The notes beneath the pieces are model-generated. The model ran no database searches and had not been told where the DNA came from. It saw only the letters and a program-made list of their open reading frames with translations. Source: Pseudo-nitzschia pungens (lineage: Eukaryota; Bacillariophyta; Bacillariophyceae; Bacillariales; Bacillariaceae). Taken from it: DNA of 64,000 nucleotides. The stretch is from NCBI GenBank assembly GCA_037355855.1, contig CM074764.1, positions 1,364,001 to 1,428,000 of the forward strand, written 5' to 3'. This document shows positions 21,576 through 32,864 of this stretch, piece after piece. The number at the start of each line of letters is the position of its first letter. Position 1 is the first letter of the stretch. A program made the position numbers and the translations under genes.

Positions 21576-23477
21576 ATGGGAGGAATCGACGAACAACGAG
21601 AAAAGGTCGGTTTTTGGCAACGCTGTCCGCAATTGGCGACGAGAGTATCCGGAGATTGAAACGGGACCGATTCGACACACCCGATCGGGTGCTTGCACAC
21701 CTCGTACACTGACTTTGTTCATCGCTCTTGCTCCTCCGTCTCTCTTGTCTCTTATCTCAAAAAAAAACCAACGCGAATGAATCCACTCGAAACGAAAACG
21801 AAAAGGCGGCATTTGTCTTCCGCGAAGACCAGGCCCCCGGACTGACCACGGAAATGTCGCTCAAGAAAATGTTCCACTCGAGTCGTTCCCAGTTCCAGCA
21901 GATCGACGTCATCGAAACGGTCTTTGGAAAGACACTCGTCACGGACGGAAAGACGCAGAGCACGCAATTCGACGAATTCGTGTACCACGAATCGCTGATC
22001 CACCCGGCGCTCTTGAATTTTGCGCACAACAGCAACAACGGGGAGGGTCCAAAGACGGTCTTGATCGGTGGCGGTGGGGAACTGGCCACGGCGCGGGAGG
22101 TGCTGCGGTATCCGTCCGTCGAAAAATGCGTCATGGTGGATCTGGACGGTACGTAACTTACCAGGTGCGCAAGAAACACAAACGCACGCTGCAATGGTGT
22201 TCGGGCTGGTTGGTTGGTTGGTTGTGGAAACGGAACCGAACCCTCGCGGATGGTTCTCCGATCGGGTGGATGGATGGATGGATGGAAGGATGGATGGAAA
22301 AACGGGCGGTGGGAGTGGATGGAAGGAGATCGAAACCGCAAATGCCAACGGCAGATGTTTGTTCCGCGACGGGTTTTCTAACGTGTTGACTGTCTGCTCT
22401 CGCGTGCGTTGTTTTGTTGTTGCGTCTGAATCGAACCGTGGCATTTGACGTTGTCGTTTTCGTTGTCGTTTTCGTTCGCGTCGCTACAGAAAAAGTCGTC
22501 GAGGTCTCCCTCGAATACCTGCAGGAATGGGGCGGACGGGAGGTCATGAAGGACCCCCGATTCGAGTTGGTCGTCGGGGATGCCTATGCGTGGATCCTCA
22601 ACACGAAAGACAAATTCGATTGCGTGATCATGGACATCAGCGATCCGATCGAGGCGGGACCGGGGGTCATGCTCTACACAAAAGAGCTCTACGAGCACGT
22701 TGCCACGGTGCTGACACCGAACGGCGTCTTTGTGACGCAGGCCGGGGTCGGCGATTCGGTTCCGGCCAACCGAGCCAGCGAGGGCGAGCACGACACGGCG
22801 TGCTTCGGTCCCATCCGCAACACCCTGTCCGAGGTGTTTTCCTGCGTCCTGCCCTACACGCAGAACATACCGAGCTTCGCCTGCGATTGGGCATTCGTGA
22901 TGGCGTACAACCACGCGGCCGGGAGCGGCAGCGCGGACGAGTGGAGGGAAATCGCACCGGAAACCATCGACAAAGCTCATCGAAGAATGCGTCACCGGTG
23001 GCGAGACGTCGTTCAAAATGTACGACGGGATCACGCACCAGCGCATGTTCCATTTGCCAAAGAGTAAGTTGTCGTTGTCGTTGTCGTTCGCCGCCGCGAA
23101 GGAAGGGATTCCCTCTCCCTTGCGAATTCTACCTGGTCGGCGGAAACAGAACAAAGACATCGAGAAACATCGGAGGCAGGGAGACCCGCGAAGGGAGTCG
23201 GTCGCGGCGATTTCTCGATCGCTATCGCGATCGCTGTTTTGCTCGTTCGTGGATCTCATCATTGTTTTTCCGTCTCACTCACTCGATTCGCGATGTTCGC
23301 CTCTCTGCCAGCCGTTCGAAAGCAACTGGCGAACGACGAACGCATCATGACCAAGGAGCATCCAATCTTCATGTTTTAGATCGAAAAAAATCCGATCGGC
23401 GAACGCAAACGCGCGCGTTCCGTCGGAAGATCGGCGCGGCGCTCCGGCAATCCCATCCACTTCGTCGCGACGAGTGA
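21576..23477 (+). CDS. ACL5: Thermospermine/spermidine synthase (aminopropyltransferase), ACL5 type
   Basis: Proposed exons: 21576-21605 (MGGIDEQREK), 21806-22148, 22490-23063 and 23380-23477, all with GT-AG borders; the second junction gives VDLDEKVVEVS. The enzyme transfers aminopropyl from decarboxylated AdoMet to a polyamine. Visible family marks: FGKTLVTDGKTQ, DEFVYHESLIHPALL, the nucleotide-binding loop LIGGGGELATAREVL, acidic VDLDE, GDAYAWI, and MDISDPIEAGPGVMLYT followed by GVFVTQAG. The DPIE.GP...LYT form is typical of thermospermine synthases rather than spermidine synthases. Near the C-terminus one extra A in GACAAAGCTC (about 22969-22977) breaks the frame; without it the sequence continues IDKLIEECVTGGETSFKMYDG and FHLPK. 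The last exon, a basic tail, is uncertain. No targeting peptide, so probably cytosolic. A diatom thermospermine synthase has been characterised in Thalassiosira. Confidence 0.83.
22267..22298. repeat. (GGAT)n microsatellite in an intron
   Basis: TGGATGGATGGA-type tetranucleotide repeat with one AAGG interruption in the second intron of the aminopropyltransferase gene. Confidence 0.85.
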
Positions 23478-24022
23478 GTTCAGTTCATCGTTGCCACACG
23501 ATGCGCGCACGGACGGTGTTTGGAAGGAAAAACGGGAGAAACTGCCGCGGAGACGAACCATCCCGAACAGGAAACGCGACGACACGGAATGCTTTCGTTC
23601 CATCAACGTTCCGGGGACCATTGGGCGTCGATTTTGGTACCTTTCTCGTCCGAGTCGACGTCGACGACGATTTGCAAACACTAGAAAAGACGATAATACT
23701 AAGAAAGAGTTCACTGCGATTCCGTATTCCTTCTGCGGCACGGTGGCACTAATAAATCTTAGGCCCCTTCCGCGGTCGTGTCGATTCAATACTTGTACCC
23801 TCTGACTTTCTTCGATTATGACGGTCAAGGGCACCAGTTTTTCAATTTTTTCTTTTGCTAGTTTTACGGACTCGGCAATAAATCTTACTGTTTGCGAATC
23901 ACAATCAAATAATTCTCTACACCTATCAGTCCTCGCTGGGAAAGCGAATGTTCAATGTTTTCGAAAATTTGTTCGTTAATTGACATGTAAAACAACTATT
24001 CTTGTGATTTATTTGTATCATT
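23478..24022. other. Convergent intergenic region
   Basis: About 545 bases between the 3' ends of the aminopropyltransferase and the minus-strand myosin. It contains AATAAATCT-type words (23751-23760, 23877-23886) that could serve 3'-end formation. No gene seen. Confidence 0.5.
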
Positions 24023-27000
24023 CTACAGACCCGGAGCAGCGGCTTCGGCGGCAGCGAGAAGGGCCTTCGCCTCACTTTCACATTCAAGAGCGAGACACAC
24101 CACATCCTCGACCAAATCAGCATCCTTGCAATTGTCTTGGAAGACGTCAAGAATCTGAGCGAGAGTCTTTTGGTACTGCAATCGGATGTGCGCCTCTGCA
24201 GTGTAGAATTCTTGACGCATCTTGAGGTCTTCCCTCAATTTGGCGTTCATATCCTTGTACTTTTCGATTTTTCCATGCACGTCATCGGTACTACCACTCA
24301 GCTTCTCCGATTTATTCTTCAGAAGATCCAACGACTTTCCAGCAGATTCATTCGATTCTACGAGTCTTGCGTTGGTCTCTTGAATCTTCTTGTATTCCTT
24401 CTTGGCCTTATCGTTGGCACTCTTCAACTTCTTGTTTTCTTTCTGCAAGAAGGAAATCAATTTCTTGCTTTCCTCGAGCTTGGTCTTCTGCATGGCAGCT
24501 TGCATTGCAGGTTCAGCGGCTTTCGCCTTGACATCACCCTCGAGCTTCGACTTGAGATCCTCCTCTTCGTCCTTTGCTGCTTGAAGTCGTTCTTTGAGTT
24601 CTTTGAGCTGATCTTTGTAGCGGTCTTCCGCCTCTTTGATCTGCCCATCTAGCTCTTCTAAACGATCGTCGTATTTTTGGAATTCCTTGTTTGCAGCTCT
24701 CTGGGCTTCCTCCTTTTCTCGCTCTAACTTTTCCTTCCATGCTCTTTCCTCGGCTTGTCTCTTTCGCTTTTCCATCAACTCAGCCTGCTGAGCCTTCATT
24801 TTTTCTACTTCCTTCAGTGCCTTGATTTTAGCAAGAATTCTGCGGACAAATTTCTGGATGATAAAAACGGCATTCTTGCGGATGTGCTTTTGCCCATGCA
24901 ATTTCTTCCGAATGAGGAATCCACGGGCAATCTTTTGAATCATCACGGCGTGTTTTAGAAGACCGGCAGCACGGTGGCTCTCCAAGAATTCTAAGACACC
25001 CATCTTGAAATAGGACATAGTCTTTCCAACAACATAGATCGTAATAGGTTTTCCTGTCTTTGGGTTGACCTCTTTGAGAGGTTCGAGACAGCATTTCAAC
25101 AGAGCTTCGCAATCACATTTGAGTTGCTCTTCTTTCGACATGTCGTCAGTTGCCGCACTTGGGAAATTTTTCTTGTCCCAAAGAGGCCAGTACTTAAATC
25201 GCACGGTGTCATTCTCACAACGATTGGGAAACGCGGATCTAGAGAGAGTTACGGCTGCAACAACACCAGCACATCGAAGCTGTTCGATGGTACCCACATG
25301 CTCCATCAGAATAGGTTTCTTTGGTTTGTTCGGTTTGAGACAACGAATGTACCGGGATTGGGTTTCCTTCAACTTTGTCATCAAAGATGCCAGTTGAGAT
25401 TTGTACTTCGTCCAAATAGTACCTCCAGTAATGCTAGACTTCGCTCGCTTTGGGGCAGCGCGGGTAACCTCCTTCTTCTCGAAATTGTTGCAAGCATCGT
25501 TGGTCATGTGCTTCGCTAGAATTTCATTCGAAGATAAGAGAGCAAGTTCGGAAAGATCAACAGGAAGGGTGTCCTGATTACTTTCGACAAATCCCACGGC
25601 ATCGTACAAAACTTTTCCCGCGTAGTGATGAATTCCGAAACCACATCTGTTCATCTTGTTCTCGAAGAGACAAGGTGAATTCTTGTTACCAGAGAGAGCC
25701 TTCTGCACGAAAGTCGCATCGCTACCCTTCGGCCGGACGCACTCCTCATTCAGCATAGCAAGAAGACCTGTCTTGGATTCGATAAGTTGCAAGACATCTG
25801 AGTTGTCATCATAGGTGATTTCATCGAGAGGAATACCCTCGCGTTCGTATTCATCTTGCACGGAACGGAAAATATCTTCAGTAAACTTAGCTTGCAACTT
25901 CTCGTTACAGTAGTTGATACAGAGCTGTTCGTATCGGTTTCTAACGAAAGATTCGAAACCAAAAATATCAAGAAGACCAATGATACCGAAGCTGGACATT
26001 GATCCTGATTTGTAGTTAATCTCAGCAGCTGTAGCGTCGTTAATGGCACGAACGAGCCACAAAAATGAGCGAGCATAAATCTCTTTCGCAAATGACTCGG
26101 TTGCTTCTCTTGCCTTTTCAGGGTTCAATGGGACCTTGTAGGTTTCGTTCCTAGTCTTCATCGTTCGTTCTGTAAGCCCAGCTTCCAAGTCAGTCTCTGA
26201 AACGCACATGAGTTCAGCAAGGTCAGAGAATTCCTTCTTGGTCGCGATTTCAGATTTATCATCGTCCCCTGAGAAAGGTGATGTTACCGAGTTGCAAAAC
26301 CATGATGACAGCCTGCATCAAAGTCATCAACTGTTCGTCCGTAACACCGATTTTCCCGAGAGTTTCAACTGTGTTCACGAAATGGTCACAATCTTTCATT
26401 TTCTCAATAGTATCTGTGCATGCAGTTCCAACGAATTTGAAGGATTCGTTGGTTGTACCAGCAAGTTTGCTCCAGTACTTCGTCTTGTCTTTTGCGGCGA
26501 TAATTTGATAGAAGATGTGGTACGTGCGTTCCGCGGGTTCGTGAGTAACAACACGATTCTTTTCGAGCAGGTATGCATCGCACTTGGAGCCTGCAAGAAC
26601 GCAGGTTGCTTCGGTACGAGAGCGGAACTCCTGCTGAGCTTTGTCTCCCATATCAAATTGGAGTTGAATGTACTTTCCAAATCGACTAGAGTTATCATTT
26701 CTGGTAGTCTTGGCGTTACCAAATGCCTCGAGGAGCGGGTTGGATTCCAAAATACGTAACACAATGGGAGACATTTCGGTCCCTGAGGCTTTTGGTCCTT
26801 GCTGACAACTCGCCATGTGATTCATGCAAATCTTGACAGTTTCGGTTTTTCCTGCTCCGGATTCTCCAGACACGAGAATAGATTGGTCAATTCCATCGAA
26901 TGCAAGCCCTTTGTAGCATAGTGCCGATGTTTCGTAGACATGGGGTTCTACCGTGCTGCGAGGATCGCCTTCGGTGTTGTCCCAAACGAGAACACGGGCA

Positions 27001-27560
27001 TAGCGATTACGCACTTGCTCGGTGTAAATTTCTGTAAACCACTGGAAGGGATTCACAGCAATGATGATATCACCAGTACGAGTGTATGGCTTACCACTTC
27101 CGTGACGTTCTTTCAGGTTGTATAGAAGACCAGCCTATCACCACGTTGTTCCAGGGTGGGAGAACAAAACAGAGATGATTAGTTGAGTCGATGGTTACAT
27201 GCTGTTTCAAAATCTGACGTGCAAAGAATGGCTCTGGGTGATGATGGATTTCTGTTTCATCTTGAAGATATTACTTACCTCGTGCAAGAAGGGTAGGTTA
27301 CACATATCCGGAAAAGATCTCAAATTTCCAGCACCGTCAACATTTTGCATAGGCAGAACTCCCTGGTTGTAATCTTTCAGAGGGACTTCACACTCTTCCC
27401 ATTTCTTGGCCGAAACCCCACCATCGCATTTGAAAGACTGTTCATCAGGATACTGAGGAACTCGAACTTGTGCTTTCTTCTCGTCCTGACCCGTCTTGAT
27501 GGCGGGAACCCAAGCGTACTGGGGATCCCGAATAAAAACGAATGCTTGTTCCTTTCCCAT
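24023..27560 (-). CDS. Myosin heavy chain (minus-strand copy), with a one-base frame break
   Basis: Exon 1 is 27560-27279 and exon 2 is 27134-24023, split by a 144-nt intron (CACGAG|GTAAGT ... GATAG|GCTGG). Length would be about 1130 residues. N-terminal domain: YAWVPA, GVLPMQNVDGAGNLRSFPDM. Motor: TRTGDIIIAVNPFQWF, the P-loop GESGAGKTETVK, the switch-I region with DNSSRFGKYIQLQF, the relay LLDIFGFESF, the actin-binding/SH1 region (QLRCAGVVAAVTLSRSAFP), then one or two IQ-like basic helices (IARGFLIRKKL), a long charged coiled coil and a conserved short tail (VCLALECESEAKALL). One extra base in ACCTTTCTCAGG near 26270-26276 shifts the frame in the motor; removing it gives LGNITFSGDDDKSEI, matching LGNLSFMKDPNDDDKS of the plus-strand copy. 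The motor would hydrolyse ATP to move on actin. Class assignment needs a tree. Confidence 0.85.
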
Positions 27561-28999
27561 TATTGTCTTTGATCGTCTTCAGTTGGAGTTTGGTTCCAAG
27601 GATTTCAGGAACAGAGTCTTGTGTTTGAAGTTTAGTTCTGATCTTCCAAGTGTCTGATGGTTATACCGTAGTTGACACGATGTTATATTACTTCGGGGTA
27701 TTTTATGACATTGTACGTTGAGGAACAGCCGCGAGATTTCGTTCTGGTGAACAACGAGAAAAAACACTTACGGGTTCGCTTGGCTCCGGAATAGTTGTCT
27801 TCTGGCACAATGATGACTGTCTTTGTGACTTCTCTCAACAAGACAAAAAAGATCGTGATCGACTGTTCGAAAAAATCATACAGTAATACTTAGTGTCGTA
27901 ATCCTTACGGTAGAATTCATTCACGATTACGAAGTACAGTATTTTTTTACAGAAACTGTGGAAATCATGGTCTTTTGCGAAAAATAATACGAAAAAATAA
28001 TACGAGTACTACCTGTACCGGTAAGACCTTCTTCATATTATTGTTTCTTGGATCGATTGTTTTTGTGGATCTACTATCACATACATCACATCAGAAAGGT
28101 TGCAAAAAAATCATCAAATCTACAATTCAATTCGATTTGTTCTGAGCTTTATCCGCTTTAATGCAATACACTACCGGTACTACAGAATCAGAGATAGCAT
28201 TGCACATTTCGGTATCTTTTTTCTGTGCCTATTCTTGAATTAGTACTACCTATTCTTTGCAAGACATGTCACAGTGACAACAAACCAAATGAGAAGAAAA
28301 GTGAAAACTTAAAACAAATAACAGTTGTTTCATAGATCATTCCAGTATCAATTAAATAATGCAGTCTCACTAGAGTAACTTAGCTCATGTAACTTATGAT
28401 TGTGTTGAACCCAACTGAATTCAAGATATCAAACTTTTTTCTTACTTCATAGATTTTGAGAAAAATATTGATTGAAAAGAATTTTTCAGAAGTTTTTTTT
28501 GGATATTTTTGATCGTGAAAAAAAAACTTCGAAAAACTAAAATCGTTTCTTTCAGTGGAACACATTTAACGTATGTGGACGTACATAATCAATTCAACCG
28601 CTAGGTGAAATAATCATTGCAATAAATAATAAGAAAAATCATGACTTCTAGCGTGGTCATTTTGCGAAGCGTACCTTCAGAAGTGTCAATGTCCGTCAGG
28701 AATTAGAAAAAATTATTTATTCAATTCTATTTTTTTGGAAGGCAACTGTGGTATACTAAAAGAAAAAATACAAGCAAATTTATATTCTTGTTGACCTCTT
28801 AGTCTTTTGCGGTGTTTTGCGTTGAGCGACACTATCTGCCTTCTTGCTCCTTTCTCGTATGGCCTCGTTGATTGCTCTGGTTGAGCTCTTTCATTGATTG
28901 CATCATAAACAAGTTCTCCAGCAAGTGGATTCAAAGTGGAGACGATTCGCAATCCAGAGTAACGATACACACTACTACATACCACAAAGGAATATCACC
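27561..28999. promoter_or_regulatory. Shared upstream region of the head-to-head myosin pair
   Basis: About 1.44 kb of AT-rich DNA between the start codons of two divergent myosins. It includes repeated AATAATACGAAAAAATAATACGAG at 27986-28010 and poly-A/T tracts (28494-28526). No coding frame worth reporting. Both 5' leaders and promoters should lie here. Confidence 0.55.
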
Positions 29000-31900
29000 A
29001 TGGGGAAGGCTGCATATGTTTTTCTGAAGGATCCTGAATATGCATGGATTCCAGCGAAATTGAAGAAGTCGAGCGGTAACGTTGCTGATGTCCAGATTCC
29101 TCAATATCCAGACGAACAAAGTACGGTTTGCGATGGCGGAAGATCGGCCAAGAAAACGATCGAAGCGGAGGTAGATCTTTCGGACTACAACCGAGGTGTT
29201 CTTCCGATGCAGAATGTAGACGAAAATGGTCAACTGCAACTTTTTCCCGATATGGTTGATCTCCCCTTTTTGCACGAGGTAAGTCACCATGGTTGGAGAG
29301 TTCGGTGGTTTCAGACATAAAGAAAGAAACTAACGCTTAGTTCCCGTTCCTTGAATCGGACAACGCATTTCTTCATTTAGGCTGCAATCCTTTACAATCT
29401 AAAACAACGTCACTTGGAGGACTTTCCATACACTCGAACAGGTGACATTGTTATCGCCGTGAATCCTTTCCAGTGGTTCACGCACATTTACACTGAGAAG
29501 GTTCGAGCCACGTATGCCAACACTCTTGTGTGGGAAGATCACGAAGGAGATCCCAGAAAGCTTGTAGAGCCCCACGTTTACGAAATTTCATCTCTTTGTT
29601 ACAAGGGACTCGCCTTTGGAGATCGCGATCAGTCTATCCTTGTTTCCGGTGAGTCCGGTGCTGGAAAGACAGAAACTGTAAAGATCTGCATGAATCACAT
29701 CGCAAGTGTCCAAAGAGGAAAAGTGGCAGAAGGAAGTGGCGAAGCATTCTCCGACCCGGTTGTAAACCGTGTGTTGGAATCTGGTCCATTGCTCGAAGCA
29801 TTTGGTAACGCCAAGACTAGACGTAATGATAACTCAAGTCGTTTCGGGAAATACACTCAACTTCAGTTCTACAAACCCTCAAGTGGTTCTTCAATCGGCA
29901 GAACCAAGGAATCGGTTGTTTGCAAACTTGCCGGAAGTGTTTGTGACGTCTATTTGTTGGAGAAAAATCGTATCACCTATCACGACCCCGAAGAGAGAAC
30001 GTATCACGTATTTTACCAGCTCGTCGCCGCACCCGATGATGCGAAGGCTGCCATCTGGTCTGGATTGAAAGGAACCACAAATGAATCCTTTCGATACGTC
30101 GGGACAGCTTGTACTAATGTAATTGAAAAAATGACAGATGATCAACACTGGGAAAGGACGGGTGAAATCTTGAAGGAGATTGGTGTTACTGGAGAGAAGT
30201 TCCGCACTCTATTTGAAGCTGTCACCATTGTCTTGCAGCTGGGTAACCTTTCCTTTATGAAAGATCCCAACGATGATGATAAATCGGTAGTCCGAGATAA
30301 AAAGGAGTTTGCAGCTCTTGGAGATGTGATGGGTTTGAATGAGCAAGATTTGATGGATTGTCTCACCGAACGTACCATGAAGACTCGAACTGAAAGCTAC
30401 AAGGTCCCTCTGAATGCGGATGCATCGCAGGATGCTGCCGATGCCTTCGCGAAGGAAATCTATGCAAAGAGTTTCTTGTGGTTAGTACGAGCCATCAATG
30501 ATGCGACTTGTGCAGAAAACAACTTCGAGGGAGGTGGAAAATCCGAATTCGGCATCATTGGTCTGCTTGATATTTTCGGTTTTGAATCTTTTGTGCGCAA
30601 TCGTTTCGAACAGCTCTGTATCAATTACTGTAATGAAAAGCTACAGGCGAAGTTCACTGTTGATATCTTCCGCTCAGTCCAAGATGAGTATGAAGAACAA
30701 GGAATTCCTCTTGATGAGATCAAGTATGACGATAACACTGATGTGCTTGACCTGATTGAAGGAAAGACTGGTTTGCTCAGTATGCTCAATGAGGAATGTG
30801 TTCGTCCAAAAGGTTCTGATGAAGCATTTGTCCAAAAGGCACTTGCTGGAAACAAGAATTCGCCATGTTTGATCCAATCCAAAATTAACAGGAAAGAGTT
30901 TGGAATCCACCACTATGCAGGAAAGGTCATGTACGATTCTGACGGCTTCGTGAACAGCAACCAGGATACATTGCCATCTGATTTGTTTGATTGTGCCCTG
31001 AAATGCAAGAATGAAATTGTGTCCAAACATTTGACAAACGAAAAATGCTCGAATTTACCTGAGAAAGAGTTACCTACCAAAGCTGCTCCTAGGCGTGGTG
31101 CGCCCAAGAGAGCGAAGTCGAATTTGGTATCTCCAACTGCTTGGACCAAATACAAAGGACAATTGGTTAAGCTTATGACTATGTTGGGGCAAACAAACTC
31201 AAGATACATTCGTTGTATCAAACCTAATGCTGCTAAGGTTCCAACTATCATGCAGCACGTAAGTACAATTGAACAGCTTCGATGTGCTGGTGTGGTTGCT
31301 GCTGTTACCCTATCTCGTTCGGCCTTTCCGAATCGTATTGAAAACAAGGCTGTGAAGTTCAAATATGCTACCATGTGGGACAAAAAGAAGTACCCAACGG
31401 AAGCTACAGAAGATATGGATGAAGCTGAAGGGCTCAAACTCGATTGCCAGGCTCTTTTGAAATGTGCTCTGAAGGATTTCAAGACGAAAGAGACAGGATC
31501 CATCTTCGTTGTTGGTAAAACACGATCGTACTTCCGCATGGGAGCCCTTGAGTATCTCGAAGCCAATCGCACCAAGGAACTGGGATCGCAAGTTGCTGAG
31601 ATTCAACGTTATATCCGTGGTTGGTTTGTTCGAAAGGAGTTCCAAGAGGGTGATAGTAAGCGAAGAAAGGCTGTTGCGAAGATCAGTAAATGGTACAAAA
31701 ACGTGGTCCAGCAGATTGCAGATGCCGAAAAGGCGGCGAAGGCCTCTGCAGAACAAAAGGCGAAAGAAGAACGCGAGAGAAAGGCAAGAGAAAAGGCCGA
31801 AGCGAAAGCTCAGAAAGCAGCGGAAGAACGTATGGCGAAAGAAGCGGCTGAGCGTGAGGCACGACTTGCTAGAGAGAAGGCCGAAGAAGAGGAACGGGAA

Positions 31901-32650
31901 CGCAAGGAAAGAGAAAAGGAGTTGAAGCGACTGAAGGCAGAAGAGGAGGCTGCTGCGAAGTTTGAGAAGGACAAAGACAAAAAGGTTAAGAAATTCAAGA
32001 AGGAAATCAAAGCCAAGGAGAAGGAGCTCGATGAGAAGGGTGAGAGGTGGAATGCTGAAATCAATGACTTAGAAAAACAATGTGAGCGGGCAGAAAGCGC
32101 CCGTGATGACGCATTGGATGAAATCGCCAAGGCAGAGGCCAAGCTGGCGGCAATTCCAACATTGTCCGACAAAGACAAGAAAAAACTATCGGACAGCTCT
32201 GAAATTATTAGTTATCTCCGAAAGGAGAATAAGAAGTTGCGTAAATCGACCACTCAGTTGCGCAAAGACTACGACACCATGGTGGAAAACAACAAGCGAT
32301 TGTTGGAAGCAAACGCTTATGCTGGTGCATCGTTCGAGGCCATGAACGAACAGTCGAAGAAAAAGACCAATAACAATTCAAAGTTGTTGCAGAATTTGGA
32401 TCAGTACAAGAAGCAAAACCTGAAACTAAAGGAGGACATGAGAATGCGATCGGCCTACTACGATGCTGAGGCCAAGATCCGCTCAAATTATCAGAAATCG
32501 ATGGCTGAAATCATGGAAATGATTCAAGACGACTGCGAGGACGAGCAACTCACCGAAGACATTCTCGTGCTTGCTTTGGAGTGTGAGTCGGAAGCAAAGA
32601 GTGAATTGGCTGCCGCGGAAAAGCAACGAGCCAAATATGAGAAGAAATAA
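29000..32650 (+). CDS. Myosin heavy chain (plus-strand copy), intact
   Basis: Exons 29000-29278 and 29381-32650 around a 102-nt intron (CACGAG|GTAAGT ... TTTAG|GCTGC), at the same codon position as the intron of the minus-strand copy; 1182 residues. The start ATG at 29000 has a CACCATGG context. N-terminal domain with YAWIPA and GVLPMQNVDENGQLQLFPDM; motor with GESGAGKTETVK (about residue 183), DNSSRFGKYTQLQF, LLDIFGFESF, a loop-2-like basic insert APRRGAPKRAK, and the SH1 region CAGVVAAVTLSRSAFP. After the motor, one IQ-like segment (IQRYIRGWFVRKEF), a very long Lys/Glu/Ala coiled coil, and a tail ending LVLALECESEAKSELAAAEK shared with its paralogue. The coiled coil suggests dimerisation; the short tail has no known cargo domain such as FERM, DIL or PX. 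The frame is unbroken, so this copy is functional on sequence grounds. Confidence 0.9.
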
Positions 32651-32864
32651 GATGCCGGCAATCGACCACCTGACAACATCGAGTTGTGGAGAAGACCAAT
32701 TTAATACATACATGATAAGGTTAATAAAGTGATAATAGTGATTATGATGTCCACGAATAGTTTTCTCCTAGTGTTCAAATCTTGTTGTTGTGCTACAGGT
32801 ATGGGTACACACAGGTGTCTCATGCTGAATCATTATATTATAGGGTTTTAAACGCAAGCTGAAA

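Noticed and set aside
21376..21780. Upstream ATG frame as a targeting presequence of the aminopropyltransferase
   Set aside because: It does not reach exon 2 in frame through the best splice sites, while the short MGGIDEQREK exon does.
22527..23477. 316-codon plus frame over the aminopropyltransferase third exon
   Set aside because: Out of frame with all synthase motifs; only its last 32 codons may be used as the final exon.
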